In this document: in pieces, positions 41,236-54,441 of the stretch | How positions within the stretch are numbered: position 1 is the first letter of the stretch | Layout of the letters: every line of letters starts with the position of its first letter | Assembly (NCBI RefSeq): GCF_014395425.1 | Contig: NZ_CP060711.1 | Location: 310,001-374,000, forward strand | Reading direction: 5' to 3' | Source of the DNA: Thermomonas brevis | GTDB lineage: Bacteria; Pseudomonadota; Gammaproteobacteria; Xanthomonadales; Xanthomonadaceae | Length of the DNA stretch: 64,000 bases | The notes under the pieces: generated by a model | The model's input: the letters and a program-made list of their open reading frames with translations, nothing else | What the model was told of the DNA's origin: nothing | Databases searched by the model: none | Position numbers and translations under genes: made by a program

Positions 41236-41943
41236 TCAGTAGGCGCGGAACTCCGCGCGGCAGCCCTGCGACACCCAGATGCCGTTGCGGCCGTAGCCCC
41301 AGCTGCGGCCCTGCACGCAGGCCGCGTCCGACAGCTGGCGCACCAGCTGCACGCCGGCGCGGGTGTTGGCGGCGCATTCGCGGGTACGGCCGTCGATGGA
41401 TTCGCAGCGGAACACCTTGCCGCCGTAGCCGGAGTTGTTCCAGCCGCCGCCGTTGCCGCGACCGACCGCGAATTCGCCGCGGCAGCCCTGCGACACCCAG
41501 ATGCTGCCGCGATCGGAACCCCAGGTGCGGCCTTCGACGCAGGCTGCGCGCGACACCTGGCGGACCAGCTGCACGCGGCCGCCGCGGCCGTTGATCGGGC
41601 AGCGGTTGAGGCGCCCGTCGTTGGAATTGCAGCTCACGATGTCGCCGTTACCGCCGCCGCCCCAGCCGTTGCCCGCCACCCGGAAATCGGCGCGGCAGCC
41701 CTGCGACACCCAGACGCCGTTGCGGCCGGAACCCCAGGTGCGACCCTCGACGCAGGGGGCGCGCGAAATCTGCTTCTGCAACATCACGCGTCCGCCGCCG
41801 GTGGGGCATTCGCGGGTGCGGCCGTCGTTGGATTCGCAGCGGACGATATCGCCGCCGTAGCCGTTGCCGGCATAGTTCTGCGCGAACGCGGGGGCCGCGG
41901 CGGAAGCGGCAAGCACGACGGCGGCGGCAATCAGGGTACGCAT
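41236..41943 (-). CDS. Exported protein with three DUF3011 repeats
   Basis: 235 residues with a cleavable signal (about 1-22, ending APAFAQ). The mature part is three tandem repeats of about 65 residues, each with C-x-S-N/I-DGR, then CVEGRTWGS-type and VWVSQGCRA-F motifs. Four Cys per repeat could pair in the periplasm. DUF3011 proteins resemble lectin-like exported repeats, role unknown. GGAGGAGCAAGACC precedes ATG 41943, a good ribosome-binding site. Confidence 0.88.
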   Translation of the reverse strand: MRTLIAAAVVLAASAAAPAFAQNYAGNGYGGDIVRCESNDGRTRECPTGGGRVMLQKQISRAPCVEGRTWGSGRNGVWVSQGCRADFRVAGNGWGGGGNGDIVSCNSNDGRLNRCPINGRGGRVQLVRQVSRAACVEGRTWGSDRGSIWVSQGCRGEFAVGRGNGGGWNNSGYGGKVFRCESIDGRTRECAANTRAGVQLVRQLSDAACVQGRSWGYGRNGIWVSQGCRAEFRAY

Positions 41944-42075
41944 GGTCTTGCTCCTCCTTCCTCGGCCCGGCATGGGCGCGATCCTCGGTTCCGACTTTAG
42001 GCGCGGCGCATTAACCGCAGGCGAAAATCCCCACCTTCGCCCACTGCCGGATACCGCGCATTCAGTTTTGCGCGA

Positions 42076-43047
42076 TCAGGCGCGGGCGAAGTCGAACGCC
42101 AGCACGTCGGCGATCTTCTCCGTGCCCGTCAACGCCATCAACAGGCGATCCACGCCGACCGCGACGCCGGCGCAAGGCGGCATGCCGTGCTCCAGCGCCG
42201 CAAGCAGCGCGGCATCCATCGGGATCGCCGGCAGGCCGCGCTGCGCGCGCACCACGGCGTCGCGCTCGAAGCGCGCGCGCTGCTCCGCCGCGTCGCACAG
42301 CTCGTGGTAGCCGTTGGCGAGTTCCAGCGGCCCGAGATACAGCTCGAAGCGTTCGGCCACCGGCGGATCGTCGTCGCGGATGCGCGCCAGCGCCGCCTGC
42401 GAGGCCGGCCAGTCGTGCACGGCCAGCAGGCGGTCGTGCGCGAACGCCGGTTGCAGGCGATGCGTCATCAGCAGGTCGAGCCAGTCGTCGCGGGTGAGGC
42501 CGTCGGGGTCGATTTCCACGTCGCCCAGCGCGTTGCGCAGGATGTCGATGCCGGCGGTGAGCGGGTCGAGCTGGAGTTGCTGCCAGTACAAGTCGCGGAA
42601 GGTGGTCACGACCGGCGCGGCATCGCGCCCCACCAGCGCCAGCGCGGCGCGCACCAGTTCCACCGTTTCGTCGAGCAGGCGCAGGTGATCCCAGCCGACG
42701 CGGTACCACTCCAGCATCGTGAACTCGGGATTGTGGCGGCCGCCGGCCTCGCCGTCGCGGAACACCCGCCCGAGTTCATAGCAGTCGCCGACGCCCGCCG
42801 CCAGCAGGCGCTTGAGCGCGAACTCCGGCGAGGTGCGCAGCCAGCGTGTGCGCGGCGCGCCGTCGGTGCGGCCGGAGAACGCCAAAGAAAACGAAGCGAT
42901 GTTCGGCTCGGTGTTGCCGGCCAGCGACATCGCCGGGGTTTCCACTTCCAGCACGTCGCGGACGTGGAAGAACTCGCGGACGAGGCGGTTGAAGCGAGCG
43001 CGCAGGTGGAGCGCGTCGAATCTGGCGGTCGGTTGCCAATCGGTCAT
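42076..43047 (-). CDS. epmA: Elongation factor P--beta-lysine ligase
   Basis: 323 residues, a truncated lysyl-tRNA synthetase lacking the anticodon-binding domain. Class II core is visible in EFALKRLLAAGVGDCYELGR, GRHNPEFTMLEWYR and GVAVGVDRLLMAL. EpmA attaches (R)-beta-lysine to EF-P, easing translation of polyproline. epmB and efp are not in the window. Start ATG 43047 (MTDWQPTARFDAL) chosen over the longer frame at 43071. Confidence 0.93.
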   Translation of the reverse strand: MTDWQPTARFDALHLRARFNRLVREFFHVRDVLEVETPAMSLAGNTEPNIASFSLAFSGRTDGAPRTRWLRTSPEFALKRLLAAGVGDCYELGRVFRDGEAGGRHNPEFTMLEWYRVGWDHLRLLDETVELVRAALALVGRDAAPVVTTFRDLYWQQLQLDPLTAGIDILRNALGDVEIDPDGLTRDDWLDLLMTHRLQPAFAHDRLLAVHDWPASQAALARIRDDDPPVAERFELYLGPLELANGYHELCDAAEQRARFERDAVVRAQRGLPAIPMDAALLAALEHGMPPCAGVAVGVDRLLMALTGTEKIADVLAFDFARA

Positions 43048-43080
43048 GGCCTGACCCACTCGCTCTGGCAATGCTTTAGC

Positions 43081-43222
43081 CCGTCATTCCCGCGAAAGCG
43101 GGCCGCTTCCGACAGACGAACGTCTGTCCAATCCAGTTCTTGATGTATTACCTGAAAAGCAAAAGCTGGATACGCAGCCACAAGGGCTGCGAAGCGCTGC
43201 CCGCCTTCGCGGGAATGACGGG
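43081..43222. repeat. Compound palindromic repeat, copy 4, with extra hairpins in both arms
   Basis: Outer ends are the usual CGTCATTCCCGCG (43082) and its inverse ending at 43220. Each arm is interrupted next to the AATCCAG/CTGGAT part: the left by a segment with the palindrome GACAGACG-AA-CGTCTGTC (43111-43128), the right by GCAGCCACAAGGGCTGC. Total 142 bp, against 82 and 101 bp for the simple pairs. Confidence 0.85.
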
Positions 43223-43243
43223 CAAAAGCGGAATCAAGGGCAT

Positions 43244-46343
<3,100 letters not shown>

Positions 46344-46365
46344 TCAATCAGTCTCCTGATGCGGG

Positions 46366-49300
46366 TTATGCGGCGCCAGCCAGGCGCGCGGCCTCGGCGA
46401 GGTCGACGGACACCAGGCGCGACACGCCCGGCTCGCGCATGGTCACGCCCGAGAGCTGCTGCGCGGCTTCCATCGTCGCCTTGTTGTGGGTGACGAACAG
46501 GAACTGTACCGCTTCGCTCATCTCGCTGACCATCGCGGTGAAGCGGCCGACGTTGGCCTCGTCCAGCGGCGCGTCCACCTCGTCCAGCAGGCAGAACGGC
46601 GCGGGGTTGAGGCGGAAGATCGCGAACACCAGCGCCACCGCGGTCATCGCCTTCTCGCCGCCGGACAGCAGCGAGATGTTGGACACGCGCTTGCCGGGCG
46701 GGCGCGCCATGATCGCGACGCCGGTGTCGAGCAGGTCCTCGCCGGTCAGTTCCAGATAGGCGTGGCCGCCGCCGAACAGGCGCGGATACAGTTCCTGCAC
46801 GCCGGCGTTGACGCGGTCGAAAGTGTCCTTGAAGCGGCCGCGGGTTTCGCGGTCGATCTTGCGGATCGCTTCTTCCAGCGTTTCCAGCGCGGACTTGAGA
46901 TCGGTGTCCTGCGCGTCCAGGTAGTCCTTGCGCTGCGCGGCCTCGGCGTGTTCGGCGATGGCGGCGAGGTTGACCGGTTCGAGGCGGCGCAGCTTGGCGT
47001 CCAGCTCGCCGACTGCGCGCTCCCAAGCGCCGGCATCGGCGTTTTCCGGCAGCGCGTTGAGCACGTCGTCCATCGCGAAGCCGGCCTCGGCCACGCCGGC
47101 GGAGAACTGCTCGGCCTTCAGCGCCAGCGCCTGCTGGTCGAGGCGGCGCTGGCCGATGGCTTCGCGCTGTTCCAGCGATTGGGCGTCGCGCTGCTGACGC
47201 ACCTGTTCGTACTGGCGCAGTTCGGCGTCGATGCCTTCCAGCACCGAGCGCGCCTGCGCCAGCTCGCGATCCACGCGCACGCGCTCTTCCAGCGCGGCCT
47301 GGCGCTCGGCTTCCAGCGCCTGCACCGGCGCGTCGCCCTCGGCCATCTGCGAGGCCAGATCGCCCAGCCGCGAATCCAGCTGGCCGCGCTGGCCGCCCAT
47401 GCGTTCCAGCGCCTGCGCCAAGGCCACCGCCTGCACGCGCTGCGATTCCAGCGTCAGCGCCAGCGCGTGGGCGGCGTCGCGCGCCTCGCGGGCGGCGTTG
47501 CGGGCGGCTTCGCGCTTGTCTGTGAGGTAGCGGCGCTCGTTCTCCAGCGTCTGCCGCGCGGACTCCAGGTTGCCCATCCGGCCCAGCGCGTCCTCGATGC
47601 GGATGCGCGCCTCGGCGGCCTGCTCCTTGTTCGCTTCCAGCGCCTCGCCCAGCTGCTCCAGCTCGGCGTCGATACGGGCGATGCGGTTGCGCGCGTTCTC
47701 CAGCCGGCCCTGCTGGCTCTGCAACTGGCCGGCCAGTTCGGAGACGTTGCGATGGGCCATGTAGAGCTGGCGCTGCGCATCCTCGCGCTGCTGCTCGGCG
47801 ACCAGATGGGCGTCGCGCAGTTGGGTCAGCGTGGCATCCAGTTCGCGCTCGCGCGCAGCGTGCTGGTCGATCTCGCCGCGCAGCGACTGGATTTCCTTCT
47901 CGCGCAGCAATGCACCCTGCTTGGCCGCGCCGGAGCGGGCGATGCGCACCCAGCCATCGCCGAGGCGCTCGCCGCTGCGGGTGATGACGGAATCGCCTTC
48001 GCCCAGCGTCGCTTGCAGGGCGCGCGCGTCGGCCAGTGTGTCGGCGGCGTGCAGGCGCGCCAGCAGGCGACGGATGGCGCGCGGGCCTTGCACCTTCGAG
48101 GCCAGCGACGTGGCCGCGTAGGTGGTGTCGTCCTTCGCACCGGCCACCAGCGCCAGCCGGCCTTCGCCGAGTTCGCCCAGCGCATCGACCAGCTGTTCCG
48201 GCGCATCGACGATGACCGCTTCGATCAACTGCCCCAGCGCGGCTTCCACCGCGTTTTCCCAGCCGGCTTCGACCTGCAACCGTTCGCCCACGCGGGCGGC
48301 GTCGTTCAGGCCTTGCGCTTCCAGCCACTGCTTCGCCGCACCCTTTTCCTGCCCCAGCGCGGCGGCTTGCAGGGTTTCCAGCGAGGACAGCCGGCCGCGC
48401 GCGGCCTGCGCCTGCTTGCGCAGTTCGGCCAGTTCGGACTGCGCGGCGCGCTGGCGCTCCTGCACGTCACTGCTGGCCTGTTTGCGGGTCTCGACCTCGC
48501 CGGTCAGCGTTTCCAGCGACTCCTTCTGCGTCTCGTGCTGGAGCTGCAACTGCTCGAAGGTATCGGCCAACGTGTCGAGGTCGAGGCCGGCGCGTTCGTC
48601 GCGCAATTGCTGGCGGCGGCGGTCGGCGTCGAGGATCTGCCGATCCAGATGTTCGATGCGGGTGCGCTCCACGTCGCCGGCGCGCGCGGCTTCGGCCTGC
48701 TCGCGGCTGTGCGCGTCCCAGCGCTGCTGCCAGTCGGCCAGCCGGGTTTCGGCTTCGCGCAGGGCATCCTGCCGCAGCAGGTCTTCTTCCTGCAACAGTT
48801 CGAGTTTCGGCTCAGCGTCGGCCAGCGCCTCGCGCAGCACGTCGAGCTTCTGTTGGTCGCCGCTGATGTGGCTGCCGAGTTCGGCCAGCGCCGCCTGCGC
48901 TTCGTCGCGCGCGCGTTGCAGGCGCACCGAGAGTTCGCGCTGGTGGGCGATCTGCTGTTCGACCCGCGCCAGCGTGCTGCCGACCTGATAGACGGCGGCC
49001 TGCGCGGTGTTGAGCGCGTCGCTGGCGACTTCGCGGCGGTCGCGGCCGGTTTCCAGTTCGCTTTCGGCGTGGCGCTGTTCGGCGATCAGCTGTTCCAGGC
49101 GGGTTTCCTCGCGCGCCAGCTTCTCGCGCAGCCCTTGCAGGCGGCCGTCCAGCGCGCGGAACTCCAGCGCCTTCCATTCGGCGTCCTTGACCTTCCGCTC
49201 GGCCTGGATCGCGGTGTACTGCTCGGCCTGCCGCGCCTGCCGGGCGAGGTGCTGGAGCTGTTTGTCCACTTCCTCGCGCAGGTCGCCGAGGCGGTCGAGG

Positions 49301-49869
49301 TTCTCGCGGGTGTGACGGATGCGGGTCTCGGTTTCCTTGCGGCGCTCCTTGTACTTGGAGATGCCGGCGGCTTCTTCCAGATAGACGCGCAGTTCTTCGG
49401 GCTTGGCCTCGATGACCTGCGAGATCATCCCCTGCTCGATGATCGAGTAGCTGCGCGGGCCGAGGCCGGTGCCGAGGAACAGGTCGGTGATATCGCGGCG
49501 GCGGCACTTGCCGCCGTTGAGGTAGTAGGCGCTCTGGCCGTCACGGCTGACCATGCGCTTGACCGAGATTTCGTTGAAGGCCGCGTATTCGCCGGTGATG
49601 GTGTGGTCGCTGTTGTCGAACACCAGCTCGACGCTGGCCTGCGACACCGGCTTGCGCGCCGAGCTGCCGGAGAAGATCACGTCGGTCAGCGAATCGCCGC
49701 GCAGGCGGCTGGCCGCGCTCTCGCCCATCACCCAGCGGATCGCGTCGATGATGTTGGACTTGCCGCAGCCGTTCGGGCCGACGATGCCGGTCATGTTGGT
49801 CGGCAGGTGCAGCGTGGTCGGATCGACGAAGGACTTGAAGCCGGACAGCTTGATCGTGGACAGGCGCAT
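46366..49869 (-). CDS. smc: Chromosome partition protein Smc
   Basis: 1167 residues. Walker A GPNGCGKSNIIDAIRWVMGE at residue ~32, long coiled coils, hinge around 515-640, a second coiled coil, then signature LSGGEKAMTAVALVFA and Walker B CLLDEVDAPLDEANV. ATPase core of the condensin complex with ScpA and ScpB, whose genes lie 1 kb away. First gene of smc-zipA-ligA; upstream is an AT-rich block (about 49910-49970). Confidence 0.97.
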   Translation of the reverse strand: MRLSTIKLSGFKSFVDPTTLHLPTNMTGIVGPNGCGKSNIIDAIRWVMGESAASRLRGDSLTDVIFSGSSARKPVSQASVELVFDNSDHTITGEYAAFNEISVKRMVSRDGQSAYYLNGGKCRRRDITDLFLGTGLGPRSYSIIEQGMISQVIEAKPEELRVYLEEAAGISKYKERRKETETRIRHTRENLDRLGDLREEVDKQLQHLARQARQAEQYTAIQAERKVKDAEWKALEFRALDGRLQGLREKLAREETRLEQLIAEQRHAESELETGRDRREVASDALNTAQAAVYQVGSTLARVEQQIAHQRELSVRLQRARDEAQAALAELGSHISGDQQKLDVLREALADAEPKLELLQEEDLLRQDALREAETRLADWQQRWDAHSREQAEAARAGDVERTRIEHLDRQILDADRRRQQLRDERAGLDLDTLADTFEQLQLQHETQKESLETLTGEVETRKQASSDVQERQRAAQSELAELRKQAQAARGRLSSLETLQAAALGQEKGAAKQWLEAQGLNDAARVGERLQVEAGWENAVEAALGQLIEAVIVDAPEQLVDALGELGEGRLALVAGAKDDTTYAATSLASKVQGPRAIRRLLARLHAADTLADARALQATLGEGDSVITRSGERLGDGWVRIARSGAAKQGALLREKEIQSLRGEIDQHAARERELDATLTQLRDAHLVAEQQREDAQRQLYMAHRNVSELAGQLQSQQGRLENARNRIARIDAELEQLGEALEANKEQAAEARIRIEDALGRMGNLESARQTLENERRYLTDKREAARNAAREARDAAHALALTLESQRVQAVALAQALERMGGQRGQLDSRLGDLASQMAEGDAPVQALEAERQAALEERVRVDRELAQARSVLEGIDAELRQYEQVRQQRDAQSLEQREAIGQRRLDQQALALKAEQFSAGVAEAGFAMDDVLNALPENADAGAWERAVGELDAKLRRLEPVNLAAIAEHAEAAQRKDYLDAQDTDLKSALETLEEAIRKIDRETRGRFKDTFDRVNAGVQELYPRLFGGGHAYLELTGEDLLDTGVAIMARPPGKRVSNISLLSGGEKAMTAVALVFAIFRLNPAPFCLLDEVDAPLDEANVGRFTAMVSEMSEAVQFLFVTHNKATMEAAQQLSGVTMREPGVSRLVSVDLAEAARLAGAA

Positions 49870-49999
49870 GCGCGTCGGCGAACCCCGGCGGCGCGCAATG
49901 GCGCCGCTTGAAAATTGGATTAACTTTATCCCCTAAATTATTGTTTTATCTAGAGGAAACTTTGCGGCAAGCGGATGCCGACGAATGAGTATAGCGGGG
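49870..49999 (-). promoter_or_regulatory. AT-rich leader upstream of smc
   Basis: 130 bp with a clearly AT-rich core at 49910-49970. On the minus strand it contains TTGCCG followed 16 bp later by TAAAAC, and AATAATTTAGGGGATAAAG. A promoter is expected here but I cannot fix one. Confidence 0.4.
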
Positions 50000-50311
50000 C
50001 TAGGCGGCCTCGTCGGGCGTCCGCGCGCGGATCGCCAGCGCATGGATGTCGGTCTGCATCATCCCGCCCAGCGCGGCGTAGACCAGCCGGTGCCGGGCCA
50101 GCGGCAGCTTGCCGGCGAAGGCGGCGCTGACGATGTCCACGCCGAAATGCCCCTGCCCGCCGCGCGCGCCCGCATGGCCGGCGTGCCTGTGGCTGTCGTC
50201 GGACACGTCCAGCGACACCGGCGACAGCGCCTGCGTCAGCAGGTCGCGGATGCGCTCGACCCGCGCCGGGTTCAGGCGCGGGATGTCGGCCTCGCTCCAG
50301 CCCTCGCTCAC
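50000..50311 (-). CDS. BolA-family protein
   Basis: 103 residues from GTG 50311, which overlaps the yciI-like stop (GTGA). BolA fold: [40 protein letters not shown] and [24 protein letters not shown]. BolA proteins bind Fe-S clusters with monothiol glutaredoxins and affect envelope shape. Start chosen by overlap and by alignment of the fold. Confidence 0.88.
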   Translation of the reverse strand: MSEGWSEADIPRLNPARVERIRDLLTQALSPVSLDVSDDSHRHAGHAGARGGQGHFGVDIVSAAFAGKLPLARHRLVYAALGGMMQTDIHALAIRARTPDEAA

Positions 50312-50607
50312 GGCAGCACCGGCTTGAACGGCCGCACGTCGACGCGGGCATAGACGCCGGCGGCGCAGTACGGGTCGGCGTCGGCCCAGGCGCGGGCGTC
50401 CTGCAGCGAGGCGAATTCGGCCACCACGAGGCTGCCGGAGAACCCCGCCGGGCCGGGGTCCTGCGCGTCGATCGCCGGGCACGGCCCGGCCAGCAGCAGC
50501 CGGCCCTCGTCGCGCAGCGCGTGCAGCCGCGCCAGATGCTCCGGACGCGCCGCCTGCCGCTGCGCCAGCACGTCCTGCCCGTCATAGCCCTCGATCGCGT
50601 ACCACAT
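50308..50607 (-). CDS. YciI-family protein
   Basis: 99 residues, ferredoxin-like fold ([52 protein letters not shown]). YciI relatives include muconolactone-type isomerases and small hydrolases; the role here is unknown. An in-frame ATG at 50625 with GGAGG is an alternative start. Overlaps bolA by 4 bp, an arrangement common in this group; a -10-like TACAAT lies upstream on the minus strand (50637-50642). Confidence 0.88.
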   Translation of the reverse strand: MWYAIEGYDGQDVLAQRQAARPEHLARLHALRDEGRLLLAGPCPAIDAQDPGPAGFSGSLVVAEFASLQDARAWADADPYCAAGVYARVDVRPFKPVLP

Positions 50608-50898
50608 GCCCGCCGCCTCCATGAACCGTTGGCGCCATTGTAGTGGCGGCCAGTGGACAGCCGCCGGACGAGTGCGTACCCTTGGATCTCGCTTTCCGCC
50701 TGATCCCGCGGCCCCGCGCGACCTCCGGCTCCCCACGCCGCACCGCGCCCGCCGATCCGGCCTTTCTTCGCCACCCGCATCGACGCGGCCGTTCCGGCCG
50801 GCGCTGACGGCATGGCGGACGCACCACACGCACCACATGCCCGGCCGCACGCGGCCATCCAGCGAAGACAGGTGTGGCCCGGAGGGGGCCGCCGACCG

Positions 50899-51846
50899 AT
50901 GACATCCGAACCCAGCAACGGCCCGGCAGCCGATGCCCCCGCTCAAAACCCGAGCCCAGGACCCGAACAGCAGGCCGCTCCGAAGCAGCCGGCTCCCCAG
51001 CAGCACGAAATGCCGCTGGCGGTGGTGCTCGGCCAGCCGGTGGTGGAGATCCCGAAGGACCTCTACATTCCGCCGGACGCGCTGGAGGTCATCCTCGACG
51101 CCTTCGAAGGCCCGCTCGACCTGCTGCTGTACCTGATCCGCCGGCAGAACCTGGACATCCTCGACATCCCCGTCGCCGAGATCACCCGGCAGTACGTGGA
51201 CTACATCCAGGCCATGCACGAGATGCGCTTCGAGCTGGCCGCCGAATACCTGGTGATGGCCGCGATCCTGGCCGAGATCAAGTCGCGCATGCTGCTGCCG
51301 CGTCCGCCCAGCGAAGAAGGCATCGAGGACGACCCGCGCGCCGACCTGGTGCGCAGGCTGCAGGAATACGAACGCTACAAGAAGGCCGCCGAGGACCTGG
51401 ACACCCTGCCCCGGCAGGACCGCGACACCGTGGTGGCGACCGCCCACGTCCCCGACCGCGCCGCCGTGCGCCTGCCGCCGCCGGTGGACATGCGCGAGAT
51501 GCTGCTGGCCCTGCACGACGTGCTCAAGCGCGCCGAGCTGTACACCCAGCATGCGATCAAGCGCGACGCGCTCAGCGTCCGCCAGCGCATGGGCGAGCTG
51601 CTGGAGCGCCTGACCGGCGGCGCGTTCCACCGCTTCGAATCGCTGTTCACGGTGGAGGAAGGCCGCCTCGGCGTGGTGGTCACCTTCCTCGGCCTGCTGA
51701 CGCTGGCGAAGGAGCAGCTGGTGGACATCGTGCAGGAGGCGCCGCTGGCGCCGATCTACGTGAAGTCGCTGGCCGGGGGCGAAGGCGCACCCGCGGTGGA
51801 TGAACTCTCCAGCGAGTTCGATGACGATGGCGGGGCGACGGAATGA
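50899..51846 (+). CDS. scpA: Segregation and condensation protein A
   Basis: 315 residues. A Pro/Gln-rich N-terminal 40 residues precede the kleisin body: [20 protein letters not shown] and [32 protein letters not shown], and the C-terminal winged helix ([20 protein letters not shown]). Bridges the Smc heads. ATG 50899 chosen; an ATG at 50812 would add 29 low-complexity residues. Confidence 0.93.
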   Translation: MTSEPSNGPAADAPAQNPSPGPEQQAAPKQPAPQQHEMPLAVVLGQPVVEIPKDLYIPPDALEVILDAFEGPLDLLLYLIRRQNLDILDIPVAEITRQYVDYIQAMHEMRFELAAEYLVMAAILAEIKSRMLLPRPPSEEGIEDDPRADLVRRLQEYERYKKAAEDLDTLPRQDRDTVVATAHVPDRAAVRLPPPVDMREMLLALHDVLKRAELYTQHAIKRDALSVRQRMGELLERLTGGAFHRFESLFTVEEGRLGVVVTFLGLLTLAKEQLVDIVQEAPLAPIYVKSLAGGEGAPAVDELSSEFDDDGGATE

Positions 51847-51878
51847 TCGCGCTTGCCCGCCATTCCCACGCTCTTGAT

Positions 51879-51906
51879 CGTCATTCCCGCCTTCGCGGGA
51901 ATGACG
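51879..51906. repeat. Single palindromic repeat, copy 5
   Basis: CGTCATTCCCGC and GCGGGAATGACG around CTTC; lies between scpA and scpB. A degenerate fragment (CCCGCCATTCCCA) precedes it. Confidence 0.9.
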
Positions 51907-51931
51907 AGCCCAAAGAACACGGCAATCGCAA

Positions 51932-52777
51932 ATGACCGAGATCGACCAATCCCTCGTCACCCGCGTCGTCGAAGCGGCGCTGCTGGCGTCCAGCCAGCCG
52001 CTCACCCTGGTCCAGCTCAAGGGCCTGTTCCCGCTGGACGAACCAGTTCCCGACGGCAGCGTGGAAGCCGCGCTGGCCGAGCTGCAGGCGGCCTGCGCGC
52101 CGCGCGGCGTGGAACTGGTGGAAGTCGCCAGCGGCTGGCGCTTCCAGGTGCAGGCCGACGTGCACCCGTGGGTGGCGCGGTTGTGGAGCGAGCGCCAGAC
52201 CAAGTACACCCGCGCCACCCTCGAAACGCTGGCGCTGATCGCCTACCGCCAGCCGATCACCCGCGGCGAGATCGAACAGATCCGCGGCGTCACCGTGAAC
52301 AGCAGCATCATCAAGGCGCTGGAAGAACGCGAGTGGATCCGCGTGGTCGGCCACCGCGACGTGCCCGGCAAGCCCGAACTGCTGGCCACCACCAAGACTT
52401 TCCTCGACTACTTCGGCCTGAAGCGGCTCGACGAACTGCCGCCGCTGTCGGAGCTGAAGGACATCGGCGAACTGGAACCGCAATTGCCGTTCGCGCCGGC
52501 GATCCCGGCCGGCATGACGGACGCGGCGCCGGTGTCCGACGAAGCAGCGTCGGCATCCGACGGCGCGCAATCGGAGACCGACGCCATCCCCGCCGCCGAC
52601 ACCGCGGAGCAGCCCGACGCGGACGCCGACACCGAAGCACGCGAAACACCCGATGACGCCGCCGAACCGGACGACGCCCTCGCCCCCACCCACGACACCA
52701 ACACAGACCCCCTTGGAGACGACGCGAATTCCTCGGCTGACAGCCGCGCATCGTCGGAGCAGAAAGATGAGCAATAA
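51932..52777 (+). CDS. scpB: Segregation and condensation protein B
   Basis: 281 residues. Two winged-helix domains (residues 1-180; [20 protein letters not shown] and [20 protein letters not shown] are characteristic). The last 100 residues are acidic and repetitive (Asp/Ala/Thr rich) and probably disordered. Binds ScpA. Its 3' end overlaps rluB by 11 bp. Confidence 0.94.
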   Translation: MTEIDQSLVTRVVEAALLASSQPLTLVQLKGLFPLDEPVPDGSVEAALAELQAACAPRGVELVEVASGWRFQVQADVHPWVARLWSERQTKYTRATLETLALIAYRQPITRGEIEQIRGVTVNSSIIKALEEREWIRVVGHRDVPGKPELLATTKTFLDYFGLKRLDELPPLSELKDIGELEPQLPFAPAIPAGMTDAAPVSDEAASASDGAQSETDAIPAADTAEQPDADADTEARETPDDAAEPDDALAPTHDTNTDPLGDDANSSADSRASSEQKDEQ

Positions 52778-54350
52778 CGAAAACACCCGCCGCCCGCTGA
52801 GCCTGAAGCGCGAAGCCGCCCCCGTCGTCGAAGCGCCGCGCATCAGCGAGCGCCTGCACAAGGTGCTGGCGCAGGCCGGCCTGGGCTCGCGCCGCGCGCT
52901 GGAGCAGCGCATCGCCGACGGCCTGATCAAGGTCAACGGCGAGACCGCGCAGACCGGCATGAGCATCACCGGCGGCGACAAGATCGAGATCGACGGCCGC
53001 ACCTTCGTCGCCAGCGCGCTGACCGATCCGCCGCGCGTGCTGATGTACAACAAGCCGGAAGGCGAAGTCACCACCCGCGAAGACCCCGAGGGCCGCCCGA
53101 CCATCTTCGACGCCCTGCCCTCGCTGAAGGGCGCGCGCTGGATCGCGATCGGCCGCCTCGACATCAACACCACCGGCCTGCTGCTGCTCACCACCGACGG
53201 CGAGCTGGCCAACGCGATGATGCATCCCTCGCACGAGATCGAACGCGAATACGTCTGCCGCGTGCGCGCGCCGGAAGGCGAGGAAGAGGTGTCCGACAAG
53301 ATCGTCGACCGCCTCGCCCGCGGCGTGGCGCTGGAGGACGGCCCGGCCAAGTTCGACGAGATCGAGCGCATCGGCGGCACCGACTCGCACGACTGGTTCC
53401 GCGTGCTGCTGAAGGAAGGCCGCAACCGCGAAGTGCGCCGGCTGTGGGAATCGCAGGGTTGCCAGGTCAGCCGCCTGAAGCGCATTCGCTACGGCCAGGC
53501 CCGCCTGCCGCAGCCGCTGCTGCGCGGGCAGTCGCAGGAAATGCCGCAGGCCGAGGTCGATGCGCTGCGCAAGTCGGTGGGCCTGGAGGACGGCGCACCG
53601 TCCGCGCTCACCCTGATGCCGGTGCTGGGCCAGCGCAAGGCCGGCAAGACCGTGGTCGCCGGCAACGCCCGCAGCCACGGCTACGTGGGCGGCCACACCA
53701 CCGCCGACGAAGGCCGCGAGCTGCGCCGCTTCGATCAGTTCCGCGAGGACCGCGGCCGCCGCGGCGGCAACCGTAAGCCGTCCGGCGGCCTGACCGTCAC
53801 CGGCGAAATGGCCGCCAAGCAGGCCGACAAGCGCATGAAGATCAAGGGCCCACGCCAGCCCGGCCAGCGCATGAAGCCCGGCGAGCAGCGCGGCGACAAC
53901 CCGGCGGCGATGCGCACCTGGTACGTGCCGGACGGCGTGGACACCGGCCCGTCCGGCCACCGCAACCCCGGCCAGCGCGGTCCGAAGAAGTTCGGCGACA
54001 AGCCCTTCGGGACCAAGCCGTACGGCGACCGGCCGGCCGGCGGTCGCCCCGGCGGCGGCAAGCCGCGCACGCAGGGCGGCGGCTCCGCCTCCGGTTTCAG
54101 CGGCGGCGCGGGCGAGGCCCGTCCGCAGCGCGCGCCCAAGCCCTACGGCCACCCGGGCAACGCCCCGCACTTCCCGTCCGACCACGCCCACGGCGGCGGC
54201 TTCAACCCCTACGGCGCGCAGCAGCAGCGCCCGCGCGGACCGAAGTCCGGCGGCAATCGTCCCGGCGGCAACAACGGCCCGCGCGGCCCGCGTCCGGCCG
54301 GCGGCAGGCCCGGCGGCGGCAATCGCGGCCCGCGCAGCGGCAGTCGCTGA
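52767..54350 (+). CDS. rluB: 23S rRNA pseudouridine(2605) synthase with long basic tail
   Basis: 527 residues. S4 domain about 20-75 (RLHKVLAQAGLGSRRALEQR), then the RsuA/RluB catalytic domain with GRLDINTTGLLLLTTDG (catalytic Asp) and GRNREVRRLWESQG. The final ~230 residues are Gly/Arg/Pro/Lys-rich, disordered, far beyond the E. coli RluB tail. ATG 52767 chosen; a longer upstream frame lies inside scpB. Confidence 0.93.
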   Translation: MSNNENTRRPLSLKREAAPVVEAPRISERLHKVLAQAGLGSRRALEQRIADGLIKVNGETAQTGMSITGGDKIEIDGRTFVASALTDPPRVLMYNKPEGEVTTREDPEGRPTIFDALPSLKGARWIAIGRLDINTTGLLLLTTDGELANAMMHPSHEIEREYVCRVRAPEGEEEVSDKIVDRLARGVALEDGPAKFDEIERIGGTDSHDWFRVLLKEGRNREVRRLWESQGCQVSRLKRIRYGQARLPQPLLRGQSQEMPQAEVDALRKSVGLEDGAPSALTLMPVLGQRKAGKTVVAGNARSHGYVGGHTTADEGRELRRFDQFREDRGRRGGNRKPSGGLTVTGEMAAKQADKRMKIKGPRQPGQRMKPGEQRGDNPAAMRTWYVPDGVDTGPSGHRNPGQRGPKKFGDKPFGTKPYGDRPAGGRPGGGKPRTQGGGSASGFSGGAGEARPQRAPKPYGHPGNAPHFPSDHAHGGGFNPYGAQQQRPRGPKSGGNRPGGNNGPRGPRPAGGRPGGGNRGPRSGSR

Positions 54351-54441
54351 GCTTCGCCGTCTGTTGCGAAGCCAGCGTCGGCTTCGATCCCGCATGGCCG
54401 GGATCGAAGCCCTGAAAGCGAACGCGCTCAGACCATGAAAG

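Noticed and set aside
46486..49911. 1141-codon plus-strand open frame opposite smc
   Set aside because: Same cause; smc has complete Walker and signature motifs.
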